From: Cryobacterium soli
GTDB lineage: Bacteria; Actinomycetota; Actinomycetes; Actinomycetales; Microbacteriaceae
DNA length: 64,000 nucleotides
Direction of reading: 5' to 3'
Assembly (NCBI RefSeq): GCF_003611035.1
Contig: NZ_CP030033.1
Coordinates: 3,720,001-3,784,000, forward strand
The translations under genes and the position numbers were made by a program. The notes beneath the pieces were generated by a model. It was not told the origin of the DNA, did not search any database, and saw only the letters and a list, made by a program, of their open reading frames with translations. Of the stretch, positions 10,195-17,739 are shown piece after piece. Every line of letters starts with the position of its first letter. Position 1 is the stretch's first letter.

Positions 10195-11031
10195 GTGTCT
10201 TCGACCTCCCGCCTCACGCCCGCTCGTTACGTGGGCGCCGCTGTGCTGTGCGCCGTGGCATTCCTCGCGCTGTACCTGTTCTTCGTGCGTGATGAGACCG
10301 GGCAGGCCATCGACCAGCTGGCCTTCAACGGAGCCGAGAATGAGACCACGGGCACCGAGGTCACCCTGAGCCTGCTGGATCTGATCCCCTCCGTGATGGT
10401 CGGCGTCGGGGCCGTCGTGAGCCTCGCCATCGCCGCCGTGCGCCGGGCCTGGTTCCCACTTTTCGTGGCCGTCGGCAGCGCCATGGCCGCGGTGATCACC
10501 ACCCAGCTGCTTAAGAACATCGTCCTCACCCGGCCGGACCTCGGCGTGGAGGGCTATGTGTCCAACTCATTCCCGTCCGGGCATACGACGGTGGCGGCGG
10601 CCTCCGCTCTCGTGGTGTTCCTCGTGGCGAGCCCGCACACGCGCTGGCTCGCGGGCACGATCGGCGCCGCCTTCGCGGTGGCGGCGGGCGTCTCCACCCT
10701 GGTCAGCCTGTGGCACCGACCCAGTGACGTGATCGCCGCCCTGCTCGTGGTGTCGTTCTGGGGATGCGTCGGCGGCGCCGTGCTCACCAGGGCCGGCGGC
10801 CGACAACGCGCCGCCCGCACGCCCACCCCCGCGCAGGTGGGCCTGCGCCTGCAGACCTGGATCGCCGTGCTGGCCGCGATCGTCACCGCCGTGGCCGTGG
10901 GGATCGGCGCGACCGGCGCGTTCGGCACCTCCGCCGCCCCGGCCGCTTACCTCGGCGCGGTCACCGCCATCGTCGCCGTGGGATTCGCGCTGGCCATCAC
11001 CGCGACCCGGCTCTTCGACCGGCTGCCGTAA
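10195..11031 (+). CDS. PAP2-superfamily membrane phosphatase
   Basis: 278 residues with about seven membrane segments. The phosphatase motifs are present: K-N-I-V-L-T-R-P for motif 1, F-P-S-G-H-T for motif 2 with the catalytic His, and SLWHRPSDV for motif 3. The family dephosphorylates lipid phosphates such as undecaprenyl diphosphate or phosphatidate on the outer membrane face. The start is the GTG at 10195 with purine-rich gagag just upstream. It is followed 91 bp later by the type III polyketide synthase operon, perhaps by chance, though a lipid phosphatase near a phenolic-lipid pathway is worth noting. Confidence 0.88.
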   Translation: MSSTSRLTPARYVGAAVLCAVAFLALYLFFVRDETGQAIDQLAFNGAENETTGTEVTLSLLDLIPSVMVGVGAVVSLAIAAVRRAWFPLFVAVGSAMAAVITTQLLKNIVLTRPDLGVEGYVSNSFPSGHTTVAAASALVVFLVASPHTRWLAGTIGAAFAVAAGVSTLVSLWHRPSDVIAALLVVSFWGCVGGAVLTRAGGRQRAARTPTPAQVGLRLQTWIAVLAAIVTAVAVGIGATGAFGTSAAPAAYLGAVTAIVAVGFALAITATRLFDRLP

Positions 11032-11122
11032 CCGTCGGGCCAAGTCCCGGGCGGGCGCATCCGTTCGCGCCGCGCCGCGCCAGGGGGGTGTGCGGCCACG
11101 AAAGTGCGTGTAACACTGGGGC

Positions 11123-12379
11123 ATGGCCGTCACGCTGAGAGCGCTCCAGACCGTTGTACCGCCCACCGTGCTTGTGCAGGAGCAGGTGCGGGACATTTTC
11201 GCCGCCCAACCGGGCCTGAGCCGGTTGGCCCAGCGGTTGGTCACGGCATCCTTCAATCTTTCGGGCATCGACACCCGGCATACCGTGATCGAGGAACTCA
11301 CCCTCGACTCCACCGTGGCCGAGCCGCAGTTCTTCGACGCCGCCACGCAACGGCTGCTCATGCCGGGCACCCGGGTGCGCAACGAGCTCTACATCGAGCA
11401 GGCCACGAAGCTGTTCGTGGAGGCCGGCCGCCGGGCCATCAACGCGTGCCCTGGGCTGGAGGCCTCCGACATCACCCACGTCGTGACCGTGTCCTGCACG
11501 GGCTTCTACGCGCCAGGCCCCGACTACATGCTCGTGCGCGAGCTGGGCCTGGCGCCATCGACGCAGCGCTATCACCTGGGCTTCATGGGATGCTACGCGG
11601 CGATGCCGGCGTTGCGCACGGCCAAGCAGTTCGTGGAGGCCGACCCGAACGCCGTGGTGCTCGTAGTCAGCGCAGAGCTGTGCTCGTTGCACCTGCGCAC
11701 CTCGAGCGACCCCGACACCATCGTGGCGTCGTCCCTCTTCTCGGATGGCGCGGCCGCCGGCATCGTGAGCAGCCGCCCGCCGGCCGCCGGTGAGAACGCC
11801 CTCAACCTCGACCACTTCGAGACCGTGATCACGCCCGTGGGGGAGGGCGACATGGCCTGGAAGATCGGCGACGAGGGGTTCGAGATGATCCTCAGCTCCT
11901 ACGTGCCGCACATCATCGACGAGCACATCGAGTCGGCGCTCGCGCCGCTGTTCGGCCGGGACGAGTCCCTCACCCGGGCACTGGCCGCGGGCGTGGTCGC
12001 CGAGGCCGGAGCGGTCGCGGCGGAGGCGCAGGGCGACGGCGCGGATGCCAGTGCTGCAGCCGCCGAGCCGGGCCAGGTGCTCACCGCTGCAGCGCCGGGT
12101 TCCCCGCTCAGCACCGCGATCGCGCACTGGGCGATCCATCCGGGCGGTCGCAGCATCCTCGACAAGACCGAGACCAAGCTCGGCCTCACCGAGGCCCAGT
12201 TGGTTCCCTCCCGGGAGACCCTGCGCACCAACGGCAATATGTCCAGCGCCACCATCCTCTTCGTGATGAAGGCGATTCTCGAACAGGAGAACGCTGCCGC
12301 GGGGGACAGAGTCTGCGCCATGGCGTTCGGACCTGGCCTGACCGTGGAGTCGAGCCTGATGACCGTGTTGCGCGGCTGA
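11123..12379 (+). CDS. Type III polyketide synthase (chalcone/stilbene synthase family)
   Basis: 418 residues, a ketosynthase-fold homodimeric enzyme that extends a CoA-linked starter with malonyl-CoA. The catalytic triad is visible: C157 in GFMGCYAAMPAL, H339 in WAIHPGGRSIL and N372 in NGNMSSATILF. SCTGFYAPGPDYML matches the conserved loop before the active site. An Ala/Gly-rich insertion of roughly 35-40 residues (about 290-330) precedes H339 and explains the extra length over the usual 350-390. The methyltransferase and flavin monooxygenase behind it recall the Streptomyces srsABC phenolic-lipid genes, so an alkylresorcinol or pyrone product is plausible but not proven. Confidence 0.93.
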   Translation: MAVTLRALQTVVPPTVLVQEQVRDIFAAQPGLSRLAQRLVTASFNLSGIDTRHTVIEELTLDSTVAEPQFFDAATQRLLMPGTRVRNELYIEQATKLFVEAGRRAINACPGLEASDITHVVTVSCTGFYAPGPDYMLVRELGLAPSTQRYHLGFMGCYAAMPALRTAKQFVEADPNAVVLVVSAELCSLHLRTSSDPDTIVASSLFSDGAAAGIVSSRPPAAGENALNLDHFETVITPVGEGDMAWKIGDEGFEMILSSYVPHIIDEHIESALAPLFGRDESLTRALAAGVVAEAGAVAAEAQGDGADASAAAAEPGQVLTAAAPGSPLSTAIAHWAIHPGGRSILDKTETKLGLTEAQLVPSRETLRTNGNMSSATILFVMKAILEQENAAAGDRVCAMAFGPGLTVESSLMTVLRG

Positions 12380-12383
12380 CGCC

Positions 12384-13124
12384 GTGTCTTTCTCGTTGCG
12401 GGACCGGGCCGTGGACACCGCCGAGATCATGGACGATCCGGACTGCGACCCCGACATGCTCCGCCGCACCTACGCGAACTTCCGGTACGTCAACGCTGTG
12501 GTGTCCGGTCTCCGGCACACCTACAAGCACGACATCCGGCCGCTGCTCTCGGCTGCGGTGCCGCGCACACTGCTCGACATCGGCTCCGGCGGCGGCGACG
12601 TCGCCCGTTCGCTGGCCCGCTGGGCCGCCAGGGATGGGGTGCGCCTGGCCGTGACGGGCATCGATCCGGATGCCCGCGCGCACGACTACGCCACGAGCCA
12701 GCCGCCGCTGCCCGGGCTCACGTTCCGCCGCGCGCTGAGTAGCGATCTCGTGGCCGGCGGGGAACGGTTCGACATCGTGCTGTCCAACCACGTGCTGCAC
12801 CACCTCAGCGGCGGCGAACTGGGCGCGCTGCTCGTCGACTCCGAACGACTCAGCCGGGGTCTGGTGCTGCACGGCGACATCGAACGGGCGCCGCTGGCGT
12901 ACCTGGGCTTCGGGCTGGGCACCTGGCCGTTCTTCCGGCGCTCGTTCATCCGCGCCGACGGGTTGACCTCCATTCGGCGCAGCTTCACCCGTGCGGAACT
13001 GGCCGCGTCGGTGCCGCCCGGCTGGACCGTGCACCGCGAGGTGCCCTACCGGCTGATGCTGCGTTGGAGCGCACCGTCGGGCACGCTGACCGCGGCGCGG
13101 CAGACGGGCCGGGCCCATGCGTGA
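12384..13124 (+). CDS. Class I SAM-dependent methyltransferase of the type III PKS operon
   Basis: 246 residues. The SAM-binding motif LLDIGSGGGDVARSL (about 66-80), acidic residue in VTGIDPDARA and post-motif FDIVLSNHVLHHL define a Rossmann-fold methyltransferase. Residues 15-45 (MDDPDCDPDMLRRTYANFRYVN) are typical of methyltransferases paired with type III PKS genes. The GTG start is 4 nt after the PKS stop and the gene overlaps the next by 8 nt (ATGCGTGA), indicating translational coupling. Probably O- or C-methylates the polyketide product. It is not of the ICMT type found as SrsB in Streptomyces. Confidence 0.88.
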   Translation: MSFSLRDRAVDTAEIMDDPDCDPDMLRRTYANFRYVNAVVSGLRHTYKHDIRPLLSAAVPRTLLDIGSGGGDVARSLARWAARDGVRLAVTGIDPDARAHDYATSQPPLPGLTFRRALSSDLVAGGERFDIVLSNHVLHHLSGGELGALLVDSERLSRGLVLHGDIERAPLAYLGFGLGTWPFFRRSFIRADGLTSIRRSFTRAELAASVPPGWTVHREVPYRLMLRWSAPSGTLTAARQTGRAHA

Positions 13125-14280
13125 CGTGATCGTCGTGGGCGGCGGGCCCGTCGGTATCCTGCTGGGTTGTCTGCTCGCCGAACGCGGGGTGGACGTGGAG
13201 GTTCTCGAACGGCGCACCGAACCGTCGATGCACAGCAAGGCCATCGGCATCCACCCGCCGTCGATGCGGGTGCTGCGGCAGGCCGGCGTGGCCGAGGAGG
13301 TGCTCTCCCGCGCGGTGCGTATCGAATCCGGCAGCGTGCAGAGCGGCGGGCGCACCCTCGGCCGGTTGTCGTTCGCGCAGGTCACCGGCCGGTTCCCGTT
13401 TGTGGTGACCCTGCCGCAGCACGAGACAGAGGCCGTGCTGCGGGAGCGGTTCGCGGCGCTCAAGCCCGCGGGACTGCGCTCCGGCGTGGGCGTGGGCATG
13501 CTGCAGGAGCGCGGCGACCATGTGGACGTGCTCGCCGAGCCCAATGCGGCCAGAACGGAGTCCGACGGCGGCGGGCCGGAGATCGTGGCCCAGGCCCAGT
13601 ATGTGGTGGTCGCCGACGGCGCCCGCGGTGCCCTGCGCGACGCGGTGGGCATCGAGTCCCGTGCGTTGGGCGGCGCGGGCACTTATCTCATGGCCGACTA
13701 CCCTGACACCGGCGAACACGGCGACGAGGCGGTGCTGTTCTTCGAGGAGGGCGGCGTCGTCGAGTCGTTCCCGCTGCCCGGTGGCCGGCGTCGCTGGGTG
13801 GCCGCGACGCCCACCCTGCGAACGGATGCGTCCATCGCCGACCTGACCGCGCTCATCCTGCAGCGCACCGGCGTGCGCCTGCCGCCCTCGGAGTCCGTGC
13901 CCAGCTCGTTCTCGGTGCGGCAGCGGCTCGCGTCGACCATGGTGCACGGGCGGGTGCTGCTGGCCGGGGACGCGGCGCACGAGATCAGTCCGATCGGCGG
14001 GCAGGGCATGAACCTGGGCTGGCTCGACGCCGTGGCGCTCGCACCGGCGCTCGAACACGCCCTCGCCCAGCCCATCGAGGCGGCCGTGACGCTGGCCGGC
14101 TACGACCGGCGCCGCCGCCGCAGCGCCCGCATGGCCGTGCGGCAGGCCGGGTTCAACATGGCCATGGGCCGGCCGGTGAGCGGGCTGCGCTTGCGCGTGC
14201 GCAACGCCCTGGTGCGAGCCCTGGCGCTGCCGCCCCTGAACGCGCTGCTCTCCCGCGCGTTCACCATGCGCTGGCTCTGA
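13117..14280 (+). CDS. FAD-dependent monooxygenase (UbiH/PheA-like) of the type III PKS operon
   Basis: 387 residues, group A flavoprotein hydroxylase. The N-terminal FAD-binding motif is VVGGGPVGILLGCLLAERG with E30 of EVLERR; the mid DG motif is VVADGARGALRDAVG; the second FAD motif is VLLAGDAAHEISPIGGQGMNLGWLDA. These enzymes hydroxylate aromatic rings or form quinones, the step expected after ring formation by a type III PKS. It overlaps the methyltransferase gene by 8 nt and ends the operon. The C-terminus is short and basic with no thioredoxin-like domain. Confidence 0.92.
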   Translation: MRDVIVVGGGPVGILLGCLLAERGVDVEVLERRTEPSMHSKAIGIHPPSMRVLRQAGVAEEVLSRAVRIESGSVQSGGRTLGRLSFAQVTGRFPFVVTLPQHETEAVLRERFAALKPAGLRSGVGVGMLQERGDHVDVLAEPNAARTESDGGGPEIVAQAQYVVVADGARGALRDAVGIESRALGGAGTYLMADYPDTGEHGDEAVLFFEEGGVVESFPLPGGRRRWVAATPTLRTDASIADLTALILQRTGVRLPPSESVPSSFSVRQRLASTMVHGRVLLAGDAAHEISPIGGQGMNLGWLDAVALAPALEHALAQPIEAAVTLAGYDRRRRRSARMAVRQAGFNMAMGRPVSGLRLRVRNALVRALALPPLNALLSRAFTMRWL

Positions 14281-14336
14281 CCGTCCCTGCCGTTCGTCAC
14301 CCCTGACGCGATCCGTTTTGCGGGTCGTGCCCGGTC

Positions 14337-14473
14337 GTCGGTCGAGCTTGTCGTGACCTGGTGACCGTGTTCGCGGGTCGTGCCCCTGTCGTCGGTCGAG
14401 CTTGTCGAGACTTGGTGACGCGGTCTGGAGGGCGGTGGACACGCTCGCGGGGTTTCGACAAGCTCGACCGACG
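14337..14473. repeat. Cluster of GGTCGAGCTTGTCGA-type repeats (family B)
   Basis: Three copies: GTCGGTCGAGCTTGTCG at 14337 and again at 14391, then an inverted copy ending CGACAAGCTCGACCGACG at 14473. Direct copies are followed by GACYTGGTGAC. The cluster fills most of the 241-bp gap between the monooxygenase and the next methyltransferase. Confidence 0.85.
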
Positions 14474-14521
14474 TATCGTGGTGGGTCTGCCCGGATGCCG
14501 GGCGTGCAGTTGAATGGAGGG

Positions 14522-16174
14522 GTGACCGCACCTCTGATCGACCAGCTCCGCGCCGACCTCACCGCCGCCAACTTCTCGGTGACGGCTCTCACCGGGCTGT
14601 GGGGCATCGACGCCGATGCCGCCCTGCACCGCAACCAGCGGGTGCCGGCCCTCCGGGCTCTCGCCCGGCTGCGCGGCAGCCTCGTCCTGCTCGAGCCCAA
14701 CGTCGTGCTCGCCCAACTCTTTGTGCTCGGCCTGCCCGTCGAGCGGGACGAGCTGGACACCGCCCTGCCCACCCTCGGCGCGGCCGGCGCCGAGCTGCTC
14801 GGCCTCGTCACCGCGCACCACGCGCATGCCGGCACCGCCGAGAATCCCACCGTGGACACCGGCCCCCGGCAGGTGGAACCCCTGGTGGACCTGCGCCCGT
14901 ACAGCTTCGTCGACGCGCACGGCGCCGGCAGTTGGTGGATCACCTCCGACCTGGGCGAACTGGCTCTCGGGCATCCGCTCGGCGAGAACCACGTGCTCGG
15001 CGTGGGCGGCGCCTCGCTCACCCTCAGCGCCCTGATGATCCCCGACCCGGTCGACAGCGCGCTCGACCTGGGCACCGGATGCGGCATCCAGGCGCTGCAC
15101 GCCTCCCGGCACGCCGCCCGGGTCGTGGCCACCGACATCTCCGAACGGGCCCTCGAGCTCGCCGCTCTGAACGCCCGGCTGAACCAGGTCGAGAACATCG
15201 AGTTCCGGCTCGGCAGCCTGTTCGAGCCCGTGGCCGGTGAGCGCTTCGACCACATCATCTCCAACCCGCCGTTCGTGATCACGCCGCGGGTGGAGGGCGT
15301 GCCCAGCTACGAGTATCGCGACGGCGGCCTCGTCGGCGATGCCCTCGTGGAGGCCGTCGTGCGCGGCGCTGCCGCCCACCTCACGCCGGGCGGCGTCGCC
15401 CAGCTGCTCGGCAACTGGGAGTACCACGACGAGACCGACGCCTTCGCCCGGCTCACCGGCTGGATCGACGCGCCGTACCCCGAGGCCGGCGCGGGCGACG
15501 CGGCATCCGCCCCGCTGGACGCCTGGATCATCGAGCGGGAGGTGCAGGCACCCACCGGGTACGCCGAAACCTGGATTCGCGACGGCGGCACCCGCCCCGA
15601 AACCCCCGATTTCGACAGGCTCTACGGCGCCTGGCTCGACGACTTCGAGGCCCGCGGGGTGCGCCAGGTGGGCTTCGGCTACATGCTGCTGCGCCGCCCG
15701 GCCTCGGATGCGCCCGCGCGCCACTCCGGGCACGTGCGCCCCCGCCTGCTGCGCCTCGAACGCCTGCCGGAGGCCCTGGGCCACAACGCGGCCGGCATCG
15801 GCAGCCACCTCGCCGCGTGCCTGGCCGCCCACGACTGGCAGGCCGGGCTCGACGACGACTCCCTCTCGCGCAGCACCCTCACGGTGGGCTCGGACGTCAC
15901 CGAGGAGCGGCACTTCTGGCCCGGCCAGGAGGATCCGACCCTGATGACCCTGCACCAGGGCGGCGGGTTCGGCCGTTCGGTGCCGCTGGACACGGCCCAG
16001 GCCGCCCTGATCGGCGCGTGCGACGGAGAGCTGCCGGTGGGCGCGATCATCGATGCGATCGCCCAGTTGCTCGATGCCGACGCGGCGGCCCTCCGCGCCG
16101 AGCTGCTCCCACGCGTGCGCGCCCTGCTCGACGACGGCTTCCTCGAGCCGCCGGCGGCCGGTTCCGGCGCCTGA
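14522..16174 (+). CDS. Class I methyltransferase with N-terminal DUF7059-like domain
   Basis: 550 residues. About 1-120 is an alpha-helical domain beginning APLIDQLRADLTAANFSVTAL; 170-330 is a Rossmann methyltransferase with LDLGTGCGIQALHA, ATDISERALELAALNARLNQ and the amino-group signature ISNPPFVITPR, as in HemK, RsmC and TrmN6 enzymes that methylate an amide or exocyclic amino nitrogen. A C-terminal ~200 residues resembles a winged-helix-like region ending LLDDGFLEPP. Target unknown. The start is uncertain: GTG 14522 has GGAGG only 1 nt away, and ATG 14495 or GTG 14504 are alternatives. The frame stays open upstream through the repeat cluster, which is probably not coding. Confidence 0.82.
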   Translation: MTAPLIDQLRADLTAANFSVTALTGLWGIDADAALHRNQRVPALRALARLRGSLVLLEPNVVLAQLFVLGLPVERDELDTALPTLGAAGAELLGLVTAHHAHAGTAENPTVDTGPRQVEPLVDLRPYSFVDAHGAGSWWITSDLGELALGHPLGENHVLGVGGASLTLSALMIPDPVDSALDLGTGCGIQALHASRHAARVVATDISERALELAALNARLNQVENIEFRLGSLFEPVAGERFDHIISNPPFVITPRVEGVPSYEYRDGGLVGDALVEAVVRGAAAHLTPGGVAQLLGNWEYHDETDAFARLTGWIDAPYPEAGAGDAASAPLDAWIIEREVQAPTGYAETWIRDGGTRPETPDFDRLYGAWLDDFEARGVRQVGFGYMLLRRPASDAPARHSGHVRPRLLRLERLPEALGHNAAGIGSHLAACLAAHDWQAGLDDDSLSRSTLTVGSDVTEERHFWPGQEDPTLMTLHQGGGFGRSVPLDTAQAALIGACDGELPVGAIIDAIAQLLDADAAALRAELLPRVRALLDDGFLEPPAAGSGA

Positions 16175-16215
16175 CCGCCCGCCTCCGCCTCCGCGCCCGC
16201 CCGCCCGCTTCGCAC

Positions 16216-16275
16216 CTGTGCCCCGTACGGACTTCTGCGTCCGGTGTGCCGGGTGCACACGTTCGCACGGGCAAC
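16216..16275. repeat. Palindromic hairpin element (family C), degenerate copy
   Basis: CTGTGCCCCGTACGGACTTC and its imperfect complement around CGTTCGCACGGGCAAC flank a GTCCGGTGTGCCGGG centre, as in copies at 21085, 48448 and 59871. It lies after the methyltransferase gene and could act as its transcript end. Confidence 0.55.
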
Positions 16276-16398
16276 TATTGAGCGGGGGCCGATCGGGATA
16301 GTGTGCACGCTGTCACGAAGGCCGCTGCAGCCACGCTCGAGCCGCTGACGAGACCAGCCGCAACACTCCAGCTCCATCGAAGCGAAGTGAGGCTCCTC

Positions 16399-17577
16399 GT
16401 GATTCCACGCACCTCTCAACCCGGCGCCGGCCGGGCTCGGCGGACCGCCGCCACGCTCGCCATCCTGTTCTCTGCCGTCCTGGCGGGAGGTGTGGTCGCG
16501 CCACCGGCGATGGCCGCGACCACAGGCACCGCAGACGTGACGATCGAAGGTACCGGTGCGGACTTCTACTTCGCCAACGTTGAAGCAATGTTCATCGGCC
16601 AGGTGAGTCCCGTCGACCGGTCCCTGGGCTGGCCGACCGGCAGCGTGAGAGTCATCTCTCAGGAGCCAGGCCATCCCACCGAGGAGGCAGAGCTCTTCTC
16701 CTTCCAGGGGGAGGGCGGCATTTTCTCCAGTTGGGCCCACCCCACCCAAGTCGGGGTTCGGCAGGTCGTCATCGAGTATTCCGGCGACGCCACGTTCGCG
16801 CCGAAGACGCAGGTCCTCAACTACTCAGTGCCGCCGGGTCCCCTGACGAAGACCACCCTGACGGCCAATGCGACCGGCCCGGTAAGGGTCGGGCAGAAAG
16901 TCACCTTCACCTCGAACACGACAGATGAGGAGGGCAGGACGCTGGAGGGCAGTGGCGCCACGGGCGGCGTCGTGTTCTATGACAACGGCGTTCGTTTCGG
17001 CGATGAGGTCCAGGTCACTTCCGGGACGACACCGGGCAAAACCCTGTACGCCACAGCATCCAGAAGTTTCTCTTCGGCCGGTGTGCACACGATCACTGCC
17101 TTCTTCGAGTCGGGGTCCACGTTCTACTATGAGTCCACATCGGCACCGGTCGTGATCACGGTCACGGGGTCACCGACCCCCACCGCGACGCCCAAGCCGA
17201 CGGCCACGCCCAGGCCGACCACCACGGCGACGCCGAAGCCGACGGCCACGCCCAAGCCCACCGTGACGCCTACCCAGCCCGCCGCTGTCGGCGGATCGGT
17301 CGTGGTTTCACCTGGTGGCTCCGTCAAGGCGGGCAGCGCCGTGCGGGTCTCTGTGGAGATCCACTCCCGCGCGAGCGGCATTCCGGTGACTGGGTCGGTG
17401 CAGTTCTACGACGGAAAGACCAAGGTCGGCAAGCCGGTGGTTCTGGCAGTGGGTCACGCGGCCATGAAGTACAGCGGGTTATCGGCCGGACAGCACGTGC
17501 TCAAGGTGAAGTACCTGGGTACGAGCGCCTTTGCCGCCGCTTTCACCCGTAATGTGACCGTCAGCGTGCGCCGCTGA
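16399..17577 (+). CDS. Secreted Ig-like repeat protein
   Basis: 392 residues. A Sec signal peptide (basic GRARRTAATLAILFSAVLAGG ending PPAMAA, about residue 40) is followed by Ig-like beta-sandwich repeats: residues ~45-145, ~150-255 (LTKTTLTANATGPVRVGQKVTF, GVVFYDNG, GVHTITAFFE) and a C-terminal one (GGSVKAGSAVRVSV, GSVQFYDGKTKVG, GQHVLKVKYLGTSAF). The last two are joined by a low-complexity Pro/Thr linker of about 35 residues. There is no sortase motif, lipobox or C-terminal helix, so it is probably released or loosely wall-bound. The GTG at 16399 has GAGG 6 nt upstream. Ligand unknown. Confidence 0.8.
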   Translation: MIPRTSQPGAGRARRTAATLAILFSAVLAGGVVAPPAMAATTGTADVTIEGTGADFYFANVEAMFIGQVSPVDRSLGWPTGSVRVISQEPGHPTEEAELFSFQGEGGIFSSWAHPTQVGVRQVVIEYSGDATFAPKTQVLNYSVPPGPLTKTTLTANATGPVRVGQKVTFTSNTTDEEGRTLEGSGATGGVVFYDNGVRFGDEVQVTSGTTPGKTLYATASRSFSSAGVHTITAFFESGSTFYYESTSAPVVITVTGSPTPTATPKPTATPRPTTTATPKPTATPKPTVTPTQPAAVGGSVVVSPGGSVKAGSAVRVSVEIHSRASGIPVTGSVQFYDGKTKVGKPVVLAVGHAAMKYSGLSAGQHVLKVKYLGTSAFAAAFTRNVTVSVRR

Positions 17578-17617
17578 CCGGCACCCCACTCCCGACTCCG
17601 TGGCCTGTGGTGGGGGA

Positions 17618-17640
17618 GGCGCGCGCTGTAGCGGCGCGCC
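17618..17640 (+). terminator. Candidate terminator of the Ig-like protein gene
   Basis: GGCGCGC and GCGCGCC form a 7-bp stem 40 bp after the stop codon. No T-tract follows, so support is limited. Confidence 0.35.
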
Positions 17641-17704
17641 GCTCCCGACCGAAACCGGCTGCCCTCAGCCTGAGGTAGCGTGAGAGATACCACTGCGAGG
17701 GGCT

Positions 17705-17739
17705 GAGAGGAGTGCGTCACCCAGTGTGACGCGAATCGG
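17705..17739 (+). promoter_or_regulatory. Split ribosome-binding site with intervening hairpin
   Basis: A strong Shine-Dalgarno sequence GAGAGGAG (17705-17712) lies 27 nt from the ATG at 17740, too far for use. Between them GCGTCAC (17714-17720) and GTGACGC (17726-17732) form a 7-bp perfect stem with a 5-nt loop. If the hairpin folds, the spacing becomes about 8 nt. Confidence 0.45.

Noticed and set aside
9734..10369. Plus-strand frame of 211 codons across the hsp20-PAP2 gap
   Set aside because: It overlaps the start of the PAP2 gene out of frame, lacks motifs, and has an Arg/Cys-rich composition typical of off-frame high-GC DNA.
14402..14521. Upstream extension of the DUF7059-like methyltransferase
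   Set aside because: The extra residues are a translation of family B repeats, and homology starts at APLIDQLRADL.
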